Of a stretch of DNA of 64,000 bases, positions 41,975-54,673 are shown piece after piece. Numbering within the stretch: position 1 is the stretch's first letter; each line of letters begins with the position of its first letter. The notes beneath the pieces were generated by a model, which was not told the DNA's origin, did no database searches, and saw nothing but the letters and a program-made list of their open reading frames with translations. This DNA is from Gonatopus flavifemur (taxonomy: Eukaryota > Arthropoda > Insecta > Hymenoptera > Dryinidae), in NCBI GenBank assembly GCA_018340375.1, contig JAFFJZ010000016.1:3603372-3667371 (forward strand), in the 5' to 3' direction. A program made the position numbers and the translations under genes.

Positions 41975-43895
41975 TACAATGTATTAAAGAGATGTAAATG
42001 TGATTCATCAAATCTATCGATACAGGCTCCACCTCAGTTAATTTGCATCTCCTCGGAAAGGAATGATATTAGAAGATTTGGCAAAAGTTTGATCATTAAC
42101 AAATTCTCAATCCAAATGTTTCATAAATATTCCATGGGAACCTGAATAAGACTATACCGGACATTCGCACCCAATATCTCAGTAATATTTCTAGAATATT
42201 ACAATGTCTGGCTCAGAACATTCTGTGTGAAATATTCATACAAGATCCTATAGATATTGTGGATATAATATTCCGTTAAAAATGTTCTGAGAACCTTCCA
42301 ATTGGAACATTGCACATATAATGATCTGTAATGTTCTGGAAATCCACGATGGAGAATATGCTGGAATTGTCGCAAATGGAATGTTATGAAAATATGACAG
42401 TAGCAATATTTTATGAAGCAAATTGAATTTTCATACGCTTGACCCAGGACTTGGTAAAATTTACAATTCAAGATCGAAAAAAACGCTTCTCCTACGACCT
42501 ATTCTCTTTTCGTTTCAGAAGATTCTGAATCGATTGGTCTATATTTCACGGAAACGAAATCTTCAAACTACCATCATGATGATTGCAATAAATGGCACTT
42601 TGAGAGTGGTTCCGTCATTTCGGAGATTCGCAGATGTGATAGAAGCCTTCACTCTCATTCGCAGAACCCGGGTTCAATCTTCACGGGGGGAACTTCCTAA
42701 TAATCGATTTTGAAGCAAGTTTTCTTCCACTCAAAGTGATTCTGGTCAAGCTCATTCATCATTTCTAGAAGTGAACTGTGAAGAGATTTTCTTTTAACCC
42801 AAAGTAATATGCTGTGAACTTTTTAATATATGTGATTGTTACATTTTTTCCGTACAGAATATCGCTGAAACGATCACAGCAATATTTCAGGATGTCTCCA
42901 GAATTTTACCTTGAAGATTTCAGCAATGTTTCAGAATATCTCCAGAATTTTACAAAGATGATGACATGAGACATCCCGCGGCCATTGTGACAATCTTCTT
43001 GAGATGTTTCTCAGAAAATTACACATTCCAAATGCAATATTCTGACAATATTGCTGGCACATCCGGTGCTGTATGGGTACATCCCTGGTATATACATACG
43101 ATGTTTTCTGAACGTCCCAAAACATTTTCACAATATTCCAATGTTCAGAAGACGTTTCAAGGATGTTGATAGTACCTCCCGGTTGTGTATGGGTTTCTAT
43201 GGTCAATTCGTCCCACTCAATGATTCAAACTTTCGTAACATGAGTAGTTATACACCTCCATGGGGAACTCCCTCCAGTTGCCTTTTTGGGGGCACCCTAT
43301 AGTGATGTAACAGTGGGTGGTCCAGAGTTCGACTCAAACAAGATGGTTCAGATAACATCACGACCCTCAAAGATGAGTTCCTAAGATGATGAGAAAGAGA
43401 TTTTCACAGAACATAATGTTGAATAAAGGAATTAAATGATAATATAAAAATAATTGTTTAAAATTTTATTTTCAGGTCAATAAATGAATAGAGCCAATAA
43501 ACCTTCCGAAAAGAGATTTTTCTTCTTGTATCAAAGTTGGAGGTCTCTCGTAAGACGTATGAAAGAATGTCTCGAATAGTATACGAATATACTATACTGC
43601 TGAAGTTTAAATCATTCATAGAAACGGAACGAAATTCAAAATTCACAAAATCTGATAAATCTTTGTTATCCATTTTCTAGAATGAAGTGTTTGGGACTGG
43701 GAACGCGTTTGAAAAATGTTCTGCATGATTTTGAGTCCTTGACAACTGAGCATTTTGTTTTTCAATTAGTAATTCATTCAATTAGTTTCATCTTGTCGGT
43801 AGAGACAATAGTACCCAGTTCATTTAACTCATGGTTATCGTAGGTTGGTCTAACGGAAATTGTACTGAAAAGAACATCTCTGATATAAAGTAATA
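41975..43895. repeat. AATATTC/AGAACATTCT motif zone, no gene
   Basis: From about 42120 to 43190 variants of GGAATATTCC, AGAACATTCT and TGGAACATTG recur in both orientations. A 46-bp direct duplication (GCAATATTTCAGGATGTCTCC / GCAATGTTTCAGAATATCTCC, each shown to 20 bases or less in meaning) lies at about 42870-42955. TACCGGACATTCGCACCCA near 42155 mirrors TGTATGGGTACATCCC near 43070. Borders unclear. The remaining parts show nothing. Confidence 0.4.
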
Positions 43896-45217
43896 CGAGG
43901 TGTGTTCAAAAAGTAAGGTGACTTTTCAAATTTCGCGGGCAACGTACTTTCGATTATCGATTTTTTTGTTTTGTTATGTTGGCACACTCTTCCCGAACAT
44001 CTGTACCAAGTTTCAAGTGTATAGCATTTTTTGTTTGGTTGTGAGAGGCGTAAAGGTTATAAGTGTTCTGCGTGCTCGGCGATTTCTTGCTATCAAAAAA
44101 TATGGATCAAAGGATTTGCATCAAATTTTGTGTAAAAAATAAAATAAAGTGCTCCGAAACACTTAAAATGTTGACAGTAGCATACGGTGAAACTGTTCTG
44201 AGTAAAAAAAATGTTTACAAGTGGTACAAACTCTTCCAAGATGGCCGGGAAGATGCCAATGACGAGCCTCGCTCTGGACGCCCAAGCACGTCAACAACTG
44301 ATGAAAACGTTCAAGCAGTGAAGAAAATTGTTTTGGAAAATCGTCGAATCACTATCAGAGAAGTTGCTGAGGATGTTGGTTTATCGCTTGGCTCGTGCCA
44401 TGAAATTTTTTCTAACGTTTTGGGCATGAGACGTGTGTCAGCGAAGTTTAGTCCGAAATTGCTAAATTTTGACCAAAAGAACCGTCGCATGAGCATCGCT
44501 CAAGAACTGTTGAATGACGTCAACGACGACCCAGATTTACTCAAAAGGGTCATAACTGGTGACGAATCATGAGTATATGGTTATGATGTCGAAACCAAAG
44601 TCCAATCGTCCCAATGGAAGACCCCAGATGAGCCAAGACCGAAAAAAGCACGCCAAGTTCGATCAAATGTCAAAGTTTTGCTCACTGTTTTCTTCGATTA
44701 CCATGGCGTGGTGCATCAGGAGTTCTTACCATATGGTCCTACGGTCAATAAACAGTATTATCTTGAAGTTATGCGCCGTTTGCGAGAAGCAATACGAAGA
44801 AAACGTCCAGAATTGTGGAAAAATAATTCATGGCTTTTGCATCACGATAATGCCCCTGCTCACTCATCTTTGCTTGTGAGAGATTTTTTGGCCAAAAACA
44901 ACACCACAATCATGCCTCAGCCACCATATTCACCGGATGTGGCCCCATGTGACTTTTTCTTGTTCCCAAAACTAAAAAGACCCATGAAAGGACGGAGATT
45001 TGCAACGATTGAAGAGATAAAGACTGCATCGCTGGAAGAGCTCAAGGCTATACCGAAAAGTGCTTATGAGAAGTGCTTTGAGGATTGGAAAAACCGTTAG
45101 CATAAGTGTATTGTATCTGAGGGGGATTACTTTGAAGGGGACAACATAAATATTGATAAATAAATAAATATTTTTTCTTAAAAATACAAAGTCACCTTAC
45201 TTTTTGAACACACCTCG
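43896..45217 (+). mobile_element. full-length mariner, AAAAAGTAAGGTG-end family
   Basis: 1322 bp flanked by TA (43894-43895, 45218-45219). Inverted repeats CGAGGTGTGTTCAAAAAGTA / reverse complement of about 30 bp, perfect over 27. Carries a transposase with two stops. Confidence 0.93.
44102..45163 (+). pseudogene. mariner transposase with two premature stops
   Basis: One continuous frame of about 353 codons from ATG 44102 (MDQRICIKFCVKNKIKCSET) to TAA 45161-45163, without frameshift. Motifs: KNVYKWYKLFQDGREDANDE, RSGRPSTSTTDENV, first Asp in VITGDES just before the TGA (44570-44572), then VHQEFLPYGPTVNKQYYLEV, WLLHHDNAPAHSS (second Asp), PPYSPDVAPCDFFLF (third Asp, DD34D). A TAG at 45098-45100 precedes the C-terminus HKCIVSEGDYFEG. 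The TGA lies where Trp is expected (DETW), so the single change TGG to TGA probably killed it. Confidence 0.92.
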
Positions 45218-47155
45218 TATATCATTTTATATCATCATTATATATTATATATGATCATGTATATCACTCATCTCTAAGTGAAACTGATATGGGACTATTA
45301 TAACGCTTTGATCTACGACTATGGTATAAATTTCAACGGAATCGGGTAAGTCAAACGGCAGATATACGCACGTTCGCAGTTTGTTGACAGAGCGACTGAG
45401 TTGATGATGAACAGACAGACACGGACCCAAAAATTTTTCTCCGAGCTCGAAGAAACATTTCGGAACAAGGAATTTTCAGCTCCTCGGAATGATCACAAAA
45501 CTCCCCTCTAACGAGACGAGGAAACATTTTGATGTGAGAAATATTCATTTTGGAGACAAAAAGATTGTTGTTCTCTTGAAACGCTCACACATCTCCCCTC
45601 TAATGGTGAAGCAAGATATCCGTAAGCGTACCAGAAAATTATTGCGCTTTTGTATAGAAAATACTGTGATGAACATTAAGAACTTCCCTGTATTAAATTT
45701 CATTATAAAAAGCTTGAAAGCAGGTTCTCTCCAAGCGATCTGAAGATGAGGTGATTTCCTTGATTTCTTTTTTTCATAAAACGAGGAAAATAAATTCCTC
45801 CAGTTTTTCAACACATGTCACATAAATCTGATCATATATGAAGACATTTTTTTTCTATGTTCTGTTTCTATGTTTGTTCGATAGATAGCGTTAATAGGAG
45901 TGGAAGGCTCCTCTATGGTTATTATTTACTATCGTTATAGAAGAATCACGAACACTGATCTCTAATATACATTGGATAGGCGTATACAGGCCTCCCAGTA
46001 TATAATTCTTGTGACGAATTGAACGTGATAGAAGACTCTGAGCAGCCATTTGTATTCCGGGCTGAATGTTGATTGTGTGCGGTGAATTTGAATGTGATCG
46101 ATATGTTTTGTGAAATATATTAGTATTAATCAAATATTGATCGTTATTATTGTTCGATATGATGAAAAACTGTGAAAGAATAGTTGATTGAAGTTTGAAT
46201 CATTTAAAGTTTTTTCATGATTTGAAATATTTTTTTCTAGTTTCAAACTAGAAAAACTCAATATGTAATAACAGTAGATCATTATGTCTGATATAAAATT
46301 CAAGTTGAAATGATTTCAGACACAATTGGGAAGAACAAATCAATAATTTGATGATTGTATGAATATACAAAATATATTCCCCTGGAAACATATTTATCAA
46401 GTTTAAATTTACCGCTAAAAATTGAGCATTCAGCCCGGAATGCAAATGGCGCTCACCTCTTCTATTCGTCATAACGATTTTTACGTATACCCCATTCAGT
46501 GTATAATTAAGGTGTAATTTCATGCGAGTGATGAGCGACGAGCGATACATTAGCTGAAAAGAGGGGTAATGTGGGACTTCTCTGTTCATCTAAAGTATCG
46601 CTCGTCGCTCTCATCGCTTGCATGAAATCACAACTTTAGAGATGAGTGATCACGAACGATCCTCCCTAGTGATACAGTGAAACGGCGATGGGACATTAAA
46701 TATGGTTAGCAGATGTAATGAGATTCACATTAAAATCGAAATCATGACGAAATAGTGGTATTGTACTATTTAAAAAGGTTACTTACATTCAATTTTCGGG
46801 CATCAATTACTTGATTTATTTTATTCATCTGTAGCATTCTTAGGTGGATTTCAGTTTTGGGTAATGTGCAGGCTCCTGACACTTTATTGATTTTTCACTA
46901 GATTCATATCCATTAAATGTCCTCTATCCGCTAGGAGCACTGGATGGCATGTTGGCAAATTTTGGATGAACGTAAGAATTGATGCGCAGATACTCCATCG
47001 AACTCGTACGCAATGTCATACGCTTACGTGAGAAGTGTTCATTGAATGTACGGAATTGTCAGGGGCATGGTAATGTGCAAGTGAGGTGATCGTAGTAAGC
47101 AATTCTTATCAGCTTTTTCCACGAAAATCCCTATAAAGTACTAGTTCATTAGATG
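45218..47155. repeat. inverted-repeat region, no gene
   Basis: GCCATTTGTATTCCGGGCTG at about 46048 mirrors CAGCCCGGAATGCAAATGGC at about 46431, with further mirrored blocks out to about 45960 and 46510 (ATACAYTGRATRGG). Next to it a hairpin at 46515-46625 pairs TTTCATGCGAGTGATGAG with its mirror near 46615 around GCGACGAGCGATAC. Together they suggest a foldback element of roughly 45930-46660 with a nested hairpin. Nothing else supported. Confidence 0.5.
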
Positions 47156-47449
47156 CACAGTAAAAAAAATTTCGTCATTGTGTTAAAAAGAAGTACGTGT
47201 CAAAATTCAAGTGTGGAATATTTAACTACGTGTTAAAATTCAAGTGTTGAATATTTAACACTTTTGTGTGTTCATTTAACACACTGATCAAATGCTGTTC
47301 GATTGATTCATTTTCAACACATTAAAATGTTATTCGAGTTTAAATTGACACTTTATAAGTGTCACTCTGGAATCAACACACATTGAGTGTGAAGAAAAAT
47401 GGTTAACATTCGCTTGTGTGTTGAATTTGACGAAAAATTTTTTACTGTG
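47156..47449. repeat. MITE with CACAGTAAAAAA ends
   Basis: 294 bp, ends CACAGTAAAAAAAATTTCG and CGAAAAATTTTTTACTGTG. The interior is made of GTGTTAAA/TTTAACAC variants. Confidence 0.82.
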
Positions 47450-50400
47450 TGGTTTCTTCCGTTTCACTTAGAAGTATACACAATCATTGGAAGGCTCCTC
47501 CCTGATTCTTCCATTTCGATGTTATTTACCCAGCAGAAAAATGTTAGAATTAGCCTCAAGAATCACTAACCGAAAAGAAGAAACTTTGATCTAGAACATT
47601 CTATATGTATATGCACAATGATTAATCGAAAAAAACCTTTAAAAAACTAAAGATTTCAATCAAATTCAATTTGAACCTTTCATTAATCGGAGAACCTTTA
47701 TAACCCTAACCCTAACCTTTCAAAAACACATTAACCTCAACCCAAACCTTTAAAACTTCTTTTAATTAACCTTGAACGTAACTTCAACCCAGAACGCAGA
47801 TCTTCATTCACTTTAACCCGAATCCTAACCCTCAATGATTTGGGTCTCAGTCCCTGCTAATGGGAGAATTTTTACAAATTGTCATATCGAATATAGTAAT
47901 TCTTATAAATTGTCCGACTGAATAAGATCGTATAGTCAAGTCTAGCTATCAAAATAGTAATTTATATTATACTTTTTCTCTCCGTGTATTATTAAATGTT
48001 TTGATGATCGAATGTTTAAAAAAAACAGTAAACAATAGTGGCGTGATGTCAAAACATTGATGTTAGTTGATTTTATAGTCATTGATGTTTACTGAATCCT
48101 AGCTGGCAGGGCGTATATATAAAAGGGCGATTGATAAGTCCGGAAATCTCAGGATTGAATCAGCTCAGTGGAGCCCCGTCCCCAATCCAACTGGCCCTCC
48201 GAAATCGGGAGAACGGGTAAAGAAAACGGATTGAAAAAGTATACGCCATTTAAATGAATCATTTCAGCTATTTCAACTCTTGAACCGTAAGTCTCCTTGA
48301 AATCACGTCAACCGTAACCCCCGGTCTGACAGATCATTATTACTTTTTTCGAAATATTTAGTGTTGTTAGAAGTGGAGAAAACTTTTTTTAGATCGTTAT
48401 AAGATACATTAATTCATTTTGATGTACGCATCCATGATATAAAAAGTTTTTTTACATGTTCAAACGCATGATGCATTGTCCACTCTATCAAATACGCAAT
48501 GACGTGTTTGGAAATTAAATTGTCAAGCTGTATTATCCGAATCGACGGTAATTTTAAAATGTGGAGGGAAATTCAATCACGTATCGAGGCCAATCAGAAA
48601 ATTAACTGCGGTGAATCGACATTCATCCAACGGGGAATTTGTTACACAATTGATATGCTAGAATTCGTACTGACGAGTGACTAGGAATCAATAACAATCC
48701 TGTCAAACCTCAAATTTCAATGTTTTGTGCTGTAACCTGTTGTTTTTAAAGCACTACAGGTTTGTTCCTCATCTTCAATGTTTTTCAGGAAGTAAATAAT
48801 TCAAGAAATAATCTTCCATGTAAAATGATAGAAATATAGTTAATTCAATTTTTATTTCGAATAGACTTTGAAGGGAATAAATTCTCTTTGGTAAAAAAAA
48901 AGATGTATCTGAATATCGTTGAACCTCCGTGGAAACTTTTCATAGCCATAAATTCCAGTACATGTGAGTTATTTTTAGTGATTAAGAATAAGTTTATGCA
49001 CCTCAAATGTTTAGAGGTAAAGGAAGCACAGAAAAAGAGAGGAGGAAATTGATTTTTCTGTCTCACTCGTATAGTTTCATTGCCAGATACTTATTTGTGA
49101 AGGATGCACGGGATAATTGCCTGTATTCAGTAAACAGTCGGAGTACTGTATTTGGATAGAATCTCTTACAATCAAGGTAATCTAGTTATGGAATATACTC
49201 TTCCTTGAACTTATAACCATGTTTGATACGTCCAAGAGTATACGTTGATATTGAAATCATTGGGACACAAAGTGGTGATTGACGACACAGTACCAAATGA
49301 AAAGACAAAAAAATTCTTTGATTTATTATTCCAAAGTATTAATGGAAATGAACATATGATATTCTAGTGAAAAATGATGTGAAAAGAAAAATAATCATGT
49401 GCATTATCAAAGATTTGTTGTATTTTTATTCGTAAATAATTCTTTGACTGCTCTCCGTAACCTCGAATATTCCTGATCATGTGTGATGAAGATATAATAT
49501 ACATATAACCTGGGAGAATAAAAACCTCCAAAACCTGTGATGAATCTATTTGAACGTTCAGATATGTTCAATGAACATGCACAGAGGTTTGTTCTTTTGA
49601 GGAATTGATAGATACCCACGCGGAATAATTTTCCAAATTATGTATAATTTATATAGAATTCAATATAGTGCATATACAAGTTACATATAGACTGCGAAAG
49701 TTTGTGAAAATATACATTTTTACCGTTACATATCCTAAGTAGCAGAAGAGGTTAGAAATGCTAAGAGCGTGTTTGGAAAATCCTACGAACATGCGTAAAA
49801 CCTCCAAATGAGACTGTTTCGAATAGTATGTGCTATGCACCTCCATAGAATATCTTAACGAATTTATCCAAAATAGTCTCATTCGTACATTCCTTTCATA
49901 TTCATAGAGTCACCATAGCATATTTGAGAAATTCTTGTGCTACTTGGGATCTCTTGCATATTCAACATCAATGAAATAGAATAGTACGATATATACTTTT
50001 TTCTTGAATGGAAAGATGCTGGCCATTATTTCATATCTTTTACGTGTGAAAAACTTTTCTTTTCCTCTCTCTCCCTCTCTGTGAGTATAAACCTGCACGC
50101 TTTCGCCTCGCTCTGTCTTTCCCGACTATTTCACTGCTTGCTTTGTGGCCTTTTTGGGGTCGGCCTTGTTTCAGTGCATCCCCTATCGGCTCGGGCATTT
50201 TTTGAGCTTCTCACGATAGGTAGCCGTTATTTCTGTGGTCGATGGTGGATGATTTATAACTTGCATCGATCGCGCTTTGCTAAACGGGATTACACATGCT
50301 TTTTGCACGCCGCTCTTATCGTTCGCCTTCTATCATCCATTGGTATGTCATCTTTATACATCATCACGGTAACGCTGAGTATTGGCCATATTACCACATC

Positions 50401-50556
50401 CACACTGTACAGCACGAACCACACTCTATAGCACGATCTTCGGGAACCTTGGCGACTACATCTTTGACGGCATTCTACCTGGATTAACATCATCTTTTAA
50501 CAAGGTTTTTCCACACAGGCTTTCTCATTATTTACATGATATACATAGATAATTAA
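47450..50556. other. no gene recognised
   Basis: Contains a degenerate AACCCTAACC-like stretch (47700-47835), a possible solitary mariner-end remnant (ATTGATAAGTCCGGAAA at 48131-48147), and a less AT-rich stretch at 50080-50500 with overlapping open frames on both strands. None of the frames has a motif or splice context I can support as a gene. Confidence 0.4.
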
Positions 50557-51690
50557 CCCAAATAGGAATTGTTCCTAAAACTAGATCTCATTAAATTATT
50601 TCGGAATTACAAAACGAATTACTGAAATGTCAGCAGAATAGAGTCCTTGGGAAATGCAATTTGCCTTTCGTCATACTATATATTGTACTGTATGGGGTAA
50701 AATTCGCCAAGTGTTCCCACCTGAAAATTTCAATCCCATCAATGTTGATGAAATTCCATGAATTTGTTTTACTAGTGACCCTCTTCAAATTGTGTCAACA
50801 CCAGGTTTTTAGGAAGTCAGGTTTTCGTGATACAGGGGTTTAAATTGTCAAAATTTTTATGATCTGCGTTTTTTCGAAAAATCATCATCCTCATTAATTC
50901 CATTTAATGAAAATATGTTATCATTGATATTGTTAGGATTTTTCCTAAATTTTACGATAAAAATACTTTTATTCATGCGGAAGGAATATTTCACACAGAA
51001 ATTCGATTTTCAAAAGTATTTTCGCATTTTTCAGTCACTGCGCCCCTTTTGATATTGATGAAACCTTGATAAATCGAAAGCTTGATTCCTTAGCTTCAAA
51101 ATCATATAGGTTTAAAAATGGGACGAAGAAATTTCCCCAAGGTACAGAGTTCCAAGTGTGTACGTATCGTACCTTGAGTGCGTGACGATCACACCGTCGA
51201 TTTTCAGTGTATTGTTTTATGAAAAAAGTAATTATCAAATTTATTTTCTCAATTTTGCCTACCACATTGCTCAATACAACCATCTAGATTACCCCCTTCA
51301 AATGAATAATTGATTCACGACACACGGTTGAAGAAGACACGTCATACTTTATTAGAACATTATTGTAATAATTAGTCATACCAATTTGTCATCTTGGACC
51401 CACTAAATTTCTTTTTATGGATAATCAATTTTTATGGAAACGCGGCTACTGTAACTGGTAAAAGTGACTATAAGTACTGACTTTCTTTGTACAAGTTATA
51501 GTACTCTGATTATTTACAAAATTGAATTATTGCTACATAAATGTACAGAATGATATTAAACAATTTGCAGTATTTATCATTATCAATCTTCTGATCCTTC
51601 TGAAAGGTTGTTCCTATACTCTAATTTTTATGCCTCCTTCGGGTCTTTGGGAATATATCATATTGCACTGCCGAAGAGTGAGTTTTTAGA
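50557..51690 (+). repeat. left inverted repeat of element G
   Basis: Pairs with 54674-55803 over about 1.13 kb. The open frame at 51035-51283 and its mirror in the other arm are shadows of the repeat. Confidence 0.88.
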
Positions 51691-52123
51691 AATACACGAT
51701 GAATGTTCCATAGGTATTACACAATGGTATTTGAGAGCTCCTGCTATCGTTTTTGCGGATGCAAATGGTTTTTCAAGTGCTTTCGTAGCCTCTATATGAG
51801 TACTCTTTGGACTGAAATAAATTACAGTTTCTTTCAGATGTTCTTTAGCCCACTGATAAAGAGCATCCGCAGTCAAAATTTGATTTTCATTCGATGATGC
51901 TTGCAGACTTGCACGTGCTGCAAGTCTCTTCAAATTTCCACCAATACCGTCGCAAGGTCCTTTGCCATGTGCACTTGCATGAAAATGCCACTCAGCCGCA
52001 ATTCCAAAATCATGTTCATGATGTAGATTTGCAAAATTATATTTATTTTTGAAATGTTGTGATGCTCCATCAGTGGAGTAGAAGATTTCTTCACATTCAA
52101 AATTATCTTGCGAATACTTTGTA

Positions 52124-53410
52124 TTAGGTGTACAAATAAGTTTCCGCGGTTTGTCAAAAGATGGCCCCACCAGAAGGTTATGGAGAAATTGTCAGATGTA
52201 AAACGTAATATCCCAAGTTTAGTCATCTGGCAACACCATAACCTTAAAGTACTAGTGATTCCGTATCAGCATCACGTAATTTTTTTCGTGCAAAAATGTC
52301 AAGTTTTATTCCGAATAAGCATCATTTGCGGGAACTTTTGATTTACTTCTTTAATGTGAAAAAATCTGCAGCTGAGGCGCATCGATTGCTTCTAGAAGCA
52401 TATGGTGAAGCTGCTTTAAGTGAGAGAAGTTGTCAGGAATGGTTTCAAAAGTTTAGGAACGGTGAGTTTGACGTTAAAGACAAAGAACGCAGTGGAAGGC
52501 CGAAAGTGTACGAAGACATGGAATTAGAAGTACTATTGGAGGAAGATTCGTCCCAAACGCAAAAAGAACTTGCACTTACTCTACAAGTGACTCAACAAGC
52601 AATTTCACATCGTTTAAAATCGTTAGGAATGATTCAAAAACAAGGAAATTGGGTTCCATATGAACTAAAGCCGAGAGACGTTGAACGCCGATTATGCATG
52701 AGTGAAATGCTGCTTGCCAGGAATAAAAAAAAGAGTTTTTTGCATCGTATAGTCACTGGTGACGAAAAATGAATTCACTACGATAATCCAAAGAAGAGAA
52801 AGTCATGGGTTAAGCCCGGCGAACCATCAACATCGACAGCTAAGCCGAATATTCATGGAAAAAAACTCATGCTGTGTATTTGGTGGGATCAGCTTGGTGT
52901 CGTGTATTATGAATTGCTGAAACCAAGCGAAACCATTACTGGAGCTCTCTACCGAACACAATTGATGAGATTGAGTCGGGCACTTAAGGAAAAACGCGCC
53001 CATTACTACTCCAGACACGACAAAATTATTCTTCTACACGATAATGCTCGTCCACATGTTGCGGCGCCGGTAAAAACATACTTGGAAACACTCAACTGGG
53101 AAGTTTTACCCCACCCGCCGTATTCACCAGACTTAGCCCCTTCTGATTATCACCTGTTCCGGTCGATGGCACATGGTCTGTCTGAGCAGCGCTTCACATC
53201 ATATGAAGACACCAAAAATTGGGTAGATTTGTGGATAGCGTCAAAAGATGAAGAGTTTTTTCGACGGGGTATCCGAATGTTGCCAGAAAGATGGGGAAAA
53301 GTAGTGGCAAATGATGGAAAATACTTTGAATAAAACGTAATGTACTTTTCCTTTACAATAAATTCCTAATTTTTTTATAAAAAACCGCGGAAACTTATTT
53401 GTACACCTAA
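52124..53410 (+). mobile_element. mariner, TTAGGTGTA-end family, inside element G
   Basis: 1287 bp flanked by TA (52122-52123, 53411-53412). Perfect inverted repeats of at least 29 bp, starting TTAGGTGTACAAATAAGTTT. Removing it restores element G's reading frame (FRKII/TKYSQDNF). Confidence 0.95.
52296..53333 (+). pseudogene. mariner transposase with a single premature stop
   Basis: A 345-codon frame with only one defect: TGA at 52770-52772 after VTGDEK, where the family has Trp. Motifs: KHHLRELLIYFFNVKKSAAE, WFQKFRNGEFDVKDKERSG, LQVTQQAISHRLKSLGMIQK, WVPYELK, first Asp in IVTGDEK, IHYDNPKKRKSWVKPGE, LCIWWDQLGVVYYELLKP, LLHDNARPHVAAPVKTYLE (second Asp), PPYSPDLAPSDYHLF (third Asp, 34 residues between), C-terminus NDGKYFE. 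Perfect ends and one point change suggest a young copy. Confidence 0.93.
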
Positions 53411-54673
53411 TAATAATTTTTCGAAATTCATAAACAGCTACCGTATCACGAGTCAGAATATCAGACAAAATTGGTATACTGCGATGTCTTAACTCATCTG
53501 TTCTGTAATAAATTACTGTTGTGAAAATGGTAACTTGATTGTTATTCCAATGAAACGATTGAATAGCATTCTGAGTAATGAATGCATAGTTTTCAGCAAA
53601 ATCACATGTAACTATGAATTCTCCGGCCTTCGAATTATCCTTGTGATTCTTAAGAAAGCACGATTGCTCCTTTGCTATAAAAGCGTGAGATTTCAACTTA
53701 TGTAACCGTTCACAGAGATTCTCCACGAAATCTCCTGCGTCTGCTATTTCAGTTTTCAAAGTGCTGCGATCAGTTTGTTGCCAAATTTGATATTCTACTC
53801 TCTCAATGTACTGGTCTGTAAGATTCGATTGAAGAAAATCCTCAAAATTGTCTATTCCAGGACACGCCAAACACTTGTCCAGGTAGCATTCAGAAGTAGG
53901 ATCATCACATACAAGCATGTTAATAGCATCATGGTGAGAAGCCATGGGGAAATCTGTCGCAAACGTTAGTTTTTGTAAACTTATGGCATCTAGCATTAAA
54001 TTCACGTTTTCATGATAAATACACACGCATACGGTATGAGTTCCAGAAGCTGCAGCGAGTACACAATTGCGAGATCTCAGCTGTGAAAATTTCGATAAGC
54101 TCACATCAACTGTAGGATTCTTCAATTTGAATGAAGAATACAATTCGGCAAGATTGCATAAAATCAATCTTTTTTGAACATGTTCACGCGTTCCATCATT
54201 AGTTTTGATCGAAACATAATCCTTCATGCCTGGCAATATCCGGCTATTTTCATCATCCAAGTAAAATGCTATGATGGAATTTTCAATCTCGCAAGATAAC
54301 CTTCGTCCTCGCTTTGGATTTGGTGATGTTAGAATCCCGTTTCCAGCTACCAACTGTATGGCTTTCCTAGCTTGACGTTCCGAAGCGTTGAATTCAGTAG
54401 CCAATGTCCTTCGTCCCCATGATTTTGGAGCAAGGGTTAGAAGCAAAATCTTTTCTGAGTAACTGGAAGACTGTTTGAATTTTTCTTTGATTTGATCGAG
54501 AACTTCAATAGCTGATGCATGATGTTTTATCTGACACTTTCGATTTAAATTTTCAGACATTTTTGTTGATGGAACGGGAAAAACTTCTTCATTTATATCA
54601 AAAGTTTCTTCCTCGTTAATTTCAAAGCGTGCACTTGGCGAATTTTACCCCACCTATGGAACATTCATCGTTT

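Larger units (their letters stand above)
51658..54560 (-). pseudogene. putative DDE-type transposase of element G, interrupted only by a mariner
   Basis: Two open blocks (54560-53411 and 52123-51658) join in frame when the mariner and one TA are discounted: 1614 bp, 537 residues and a stop. Start at Met 54560; the frame is open about 30 more codons upstream, so an earlier exon is possible. Order of parts: a basic N-terminus with a helix-turn-helix-like stretch (WGRRTLATEFNASERQARKA), YLDDENSRILPGMKDYVSIK, FSQLRSRNCVLAAASGTHTV, CDDPTSECYLDKCLACPG (Cys-rich), SHAFIAKEQSCFLKNHK, then VTCDFAENYAFITQNAIQSF, HWNNNQV, RDTVAVYEF, IFYSTDGASQHFKNKYNF, HEHDFGIAAEWHFHASAHGK, GPCDGIGGNLKRLAARASLQ. The Asp of CDF, Asp of TDG and Glu of AEW could form a DDE triad (inference). 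I do not recognise a named family. Confidence 0.75.

Noticed and set aside
42611..42705. tRNA-like block with CCCGGGTTCAATC as a B box
   Set aside because: No A box or stems at the right spacing.
47700..47835. AACCCTAACCCTAACC-like stretch suggesting telomeric repeat
   Set aside because: Only two clean units, the rest is irregular, and most insects use TTAGG. More likely a chance or decayed simple repeat.
48115..48135. TATATATAAAAGGGCG as a TATA-box promoter
   Set aside because: No gene or transcript-like frame follows within a sensible distance.
50081..50431. 116-codon frame with hydrophobic stretches
   Set aside because: Opposite strand is equally open, no motif, no splice or codon signal; composition alone explains it.
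51035..51283. Frame MVVLSNVVGKIEKINLI and relatives as a small gene
   Set aside because: Lies in the 1.1-kb arm of element G and is mirrored in the other arm.
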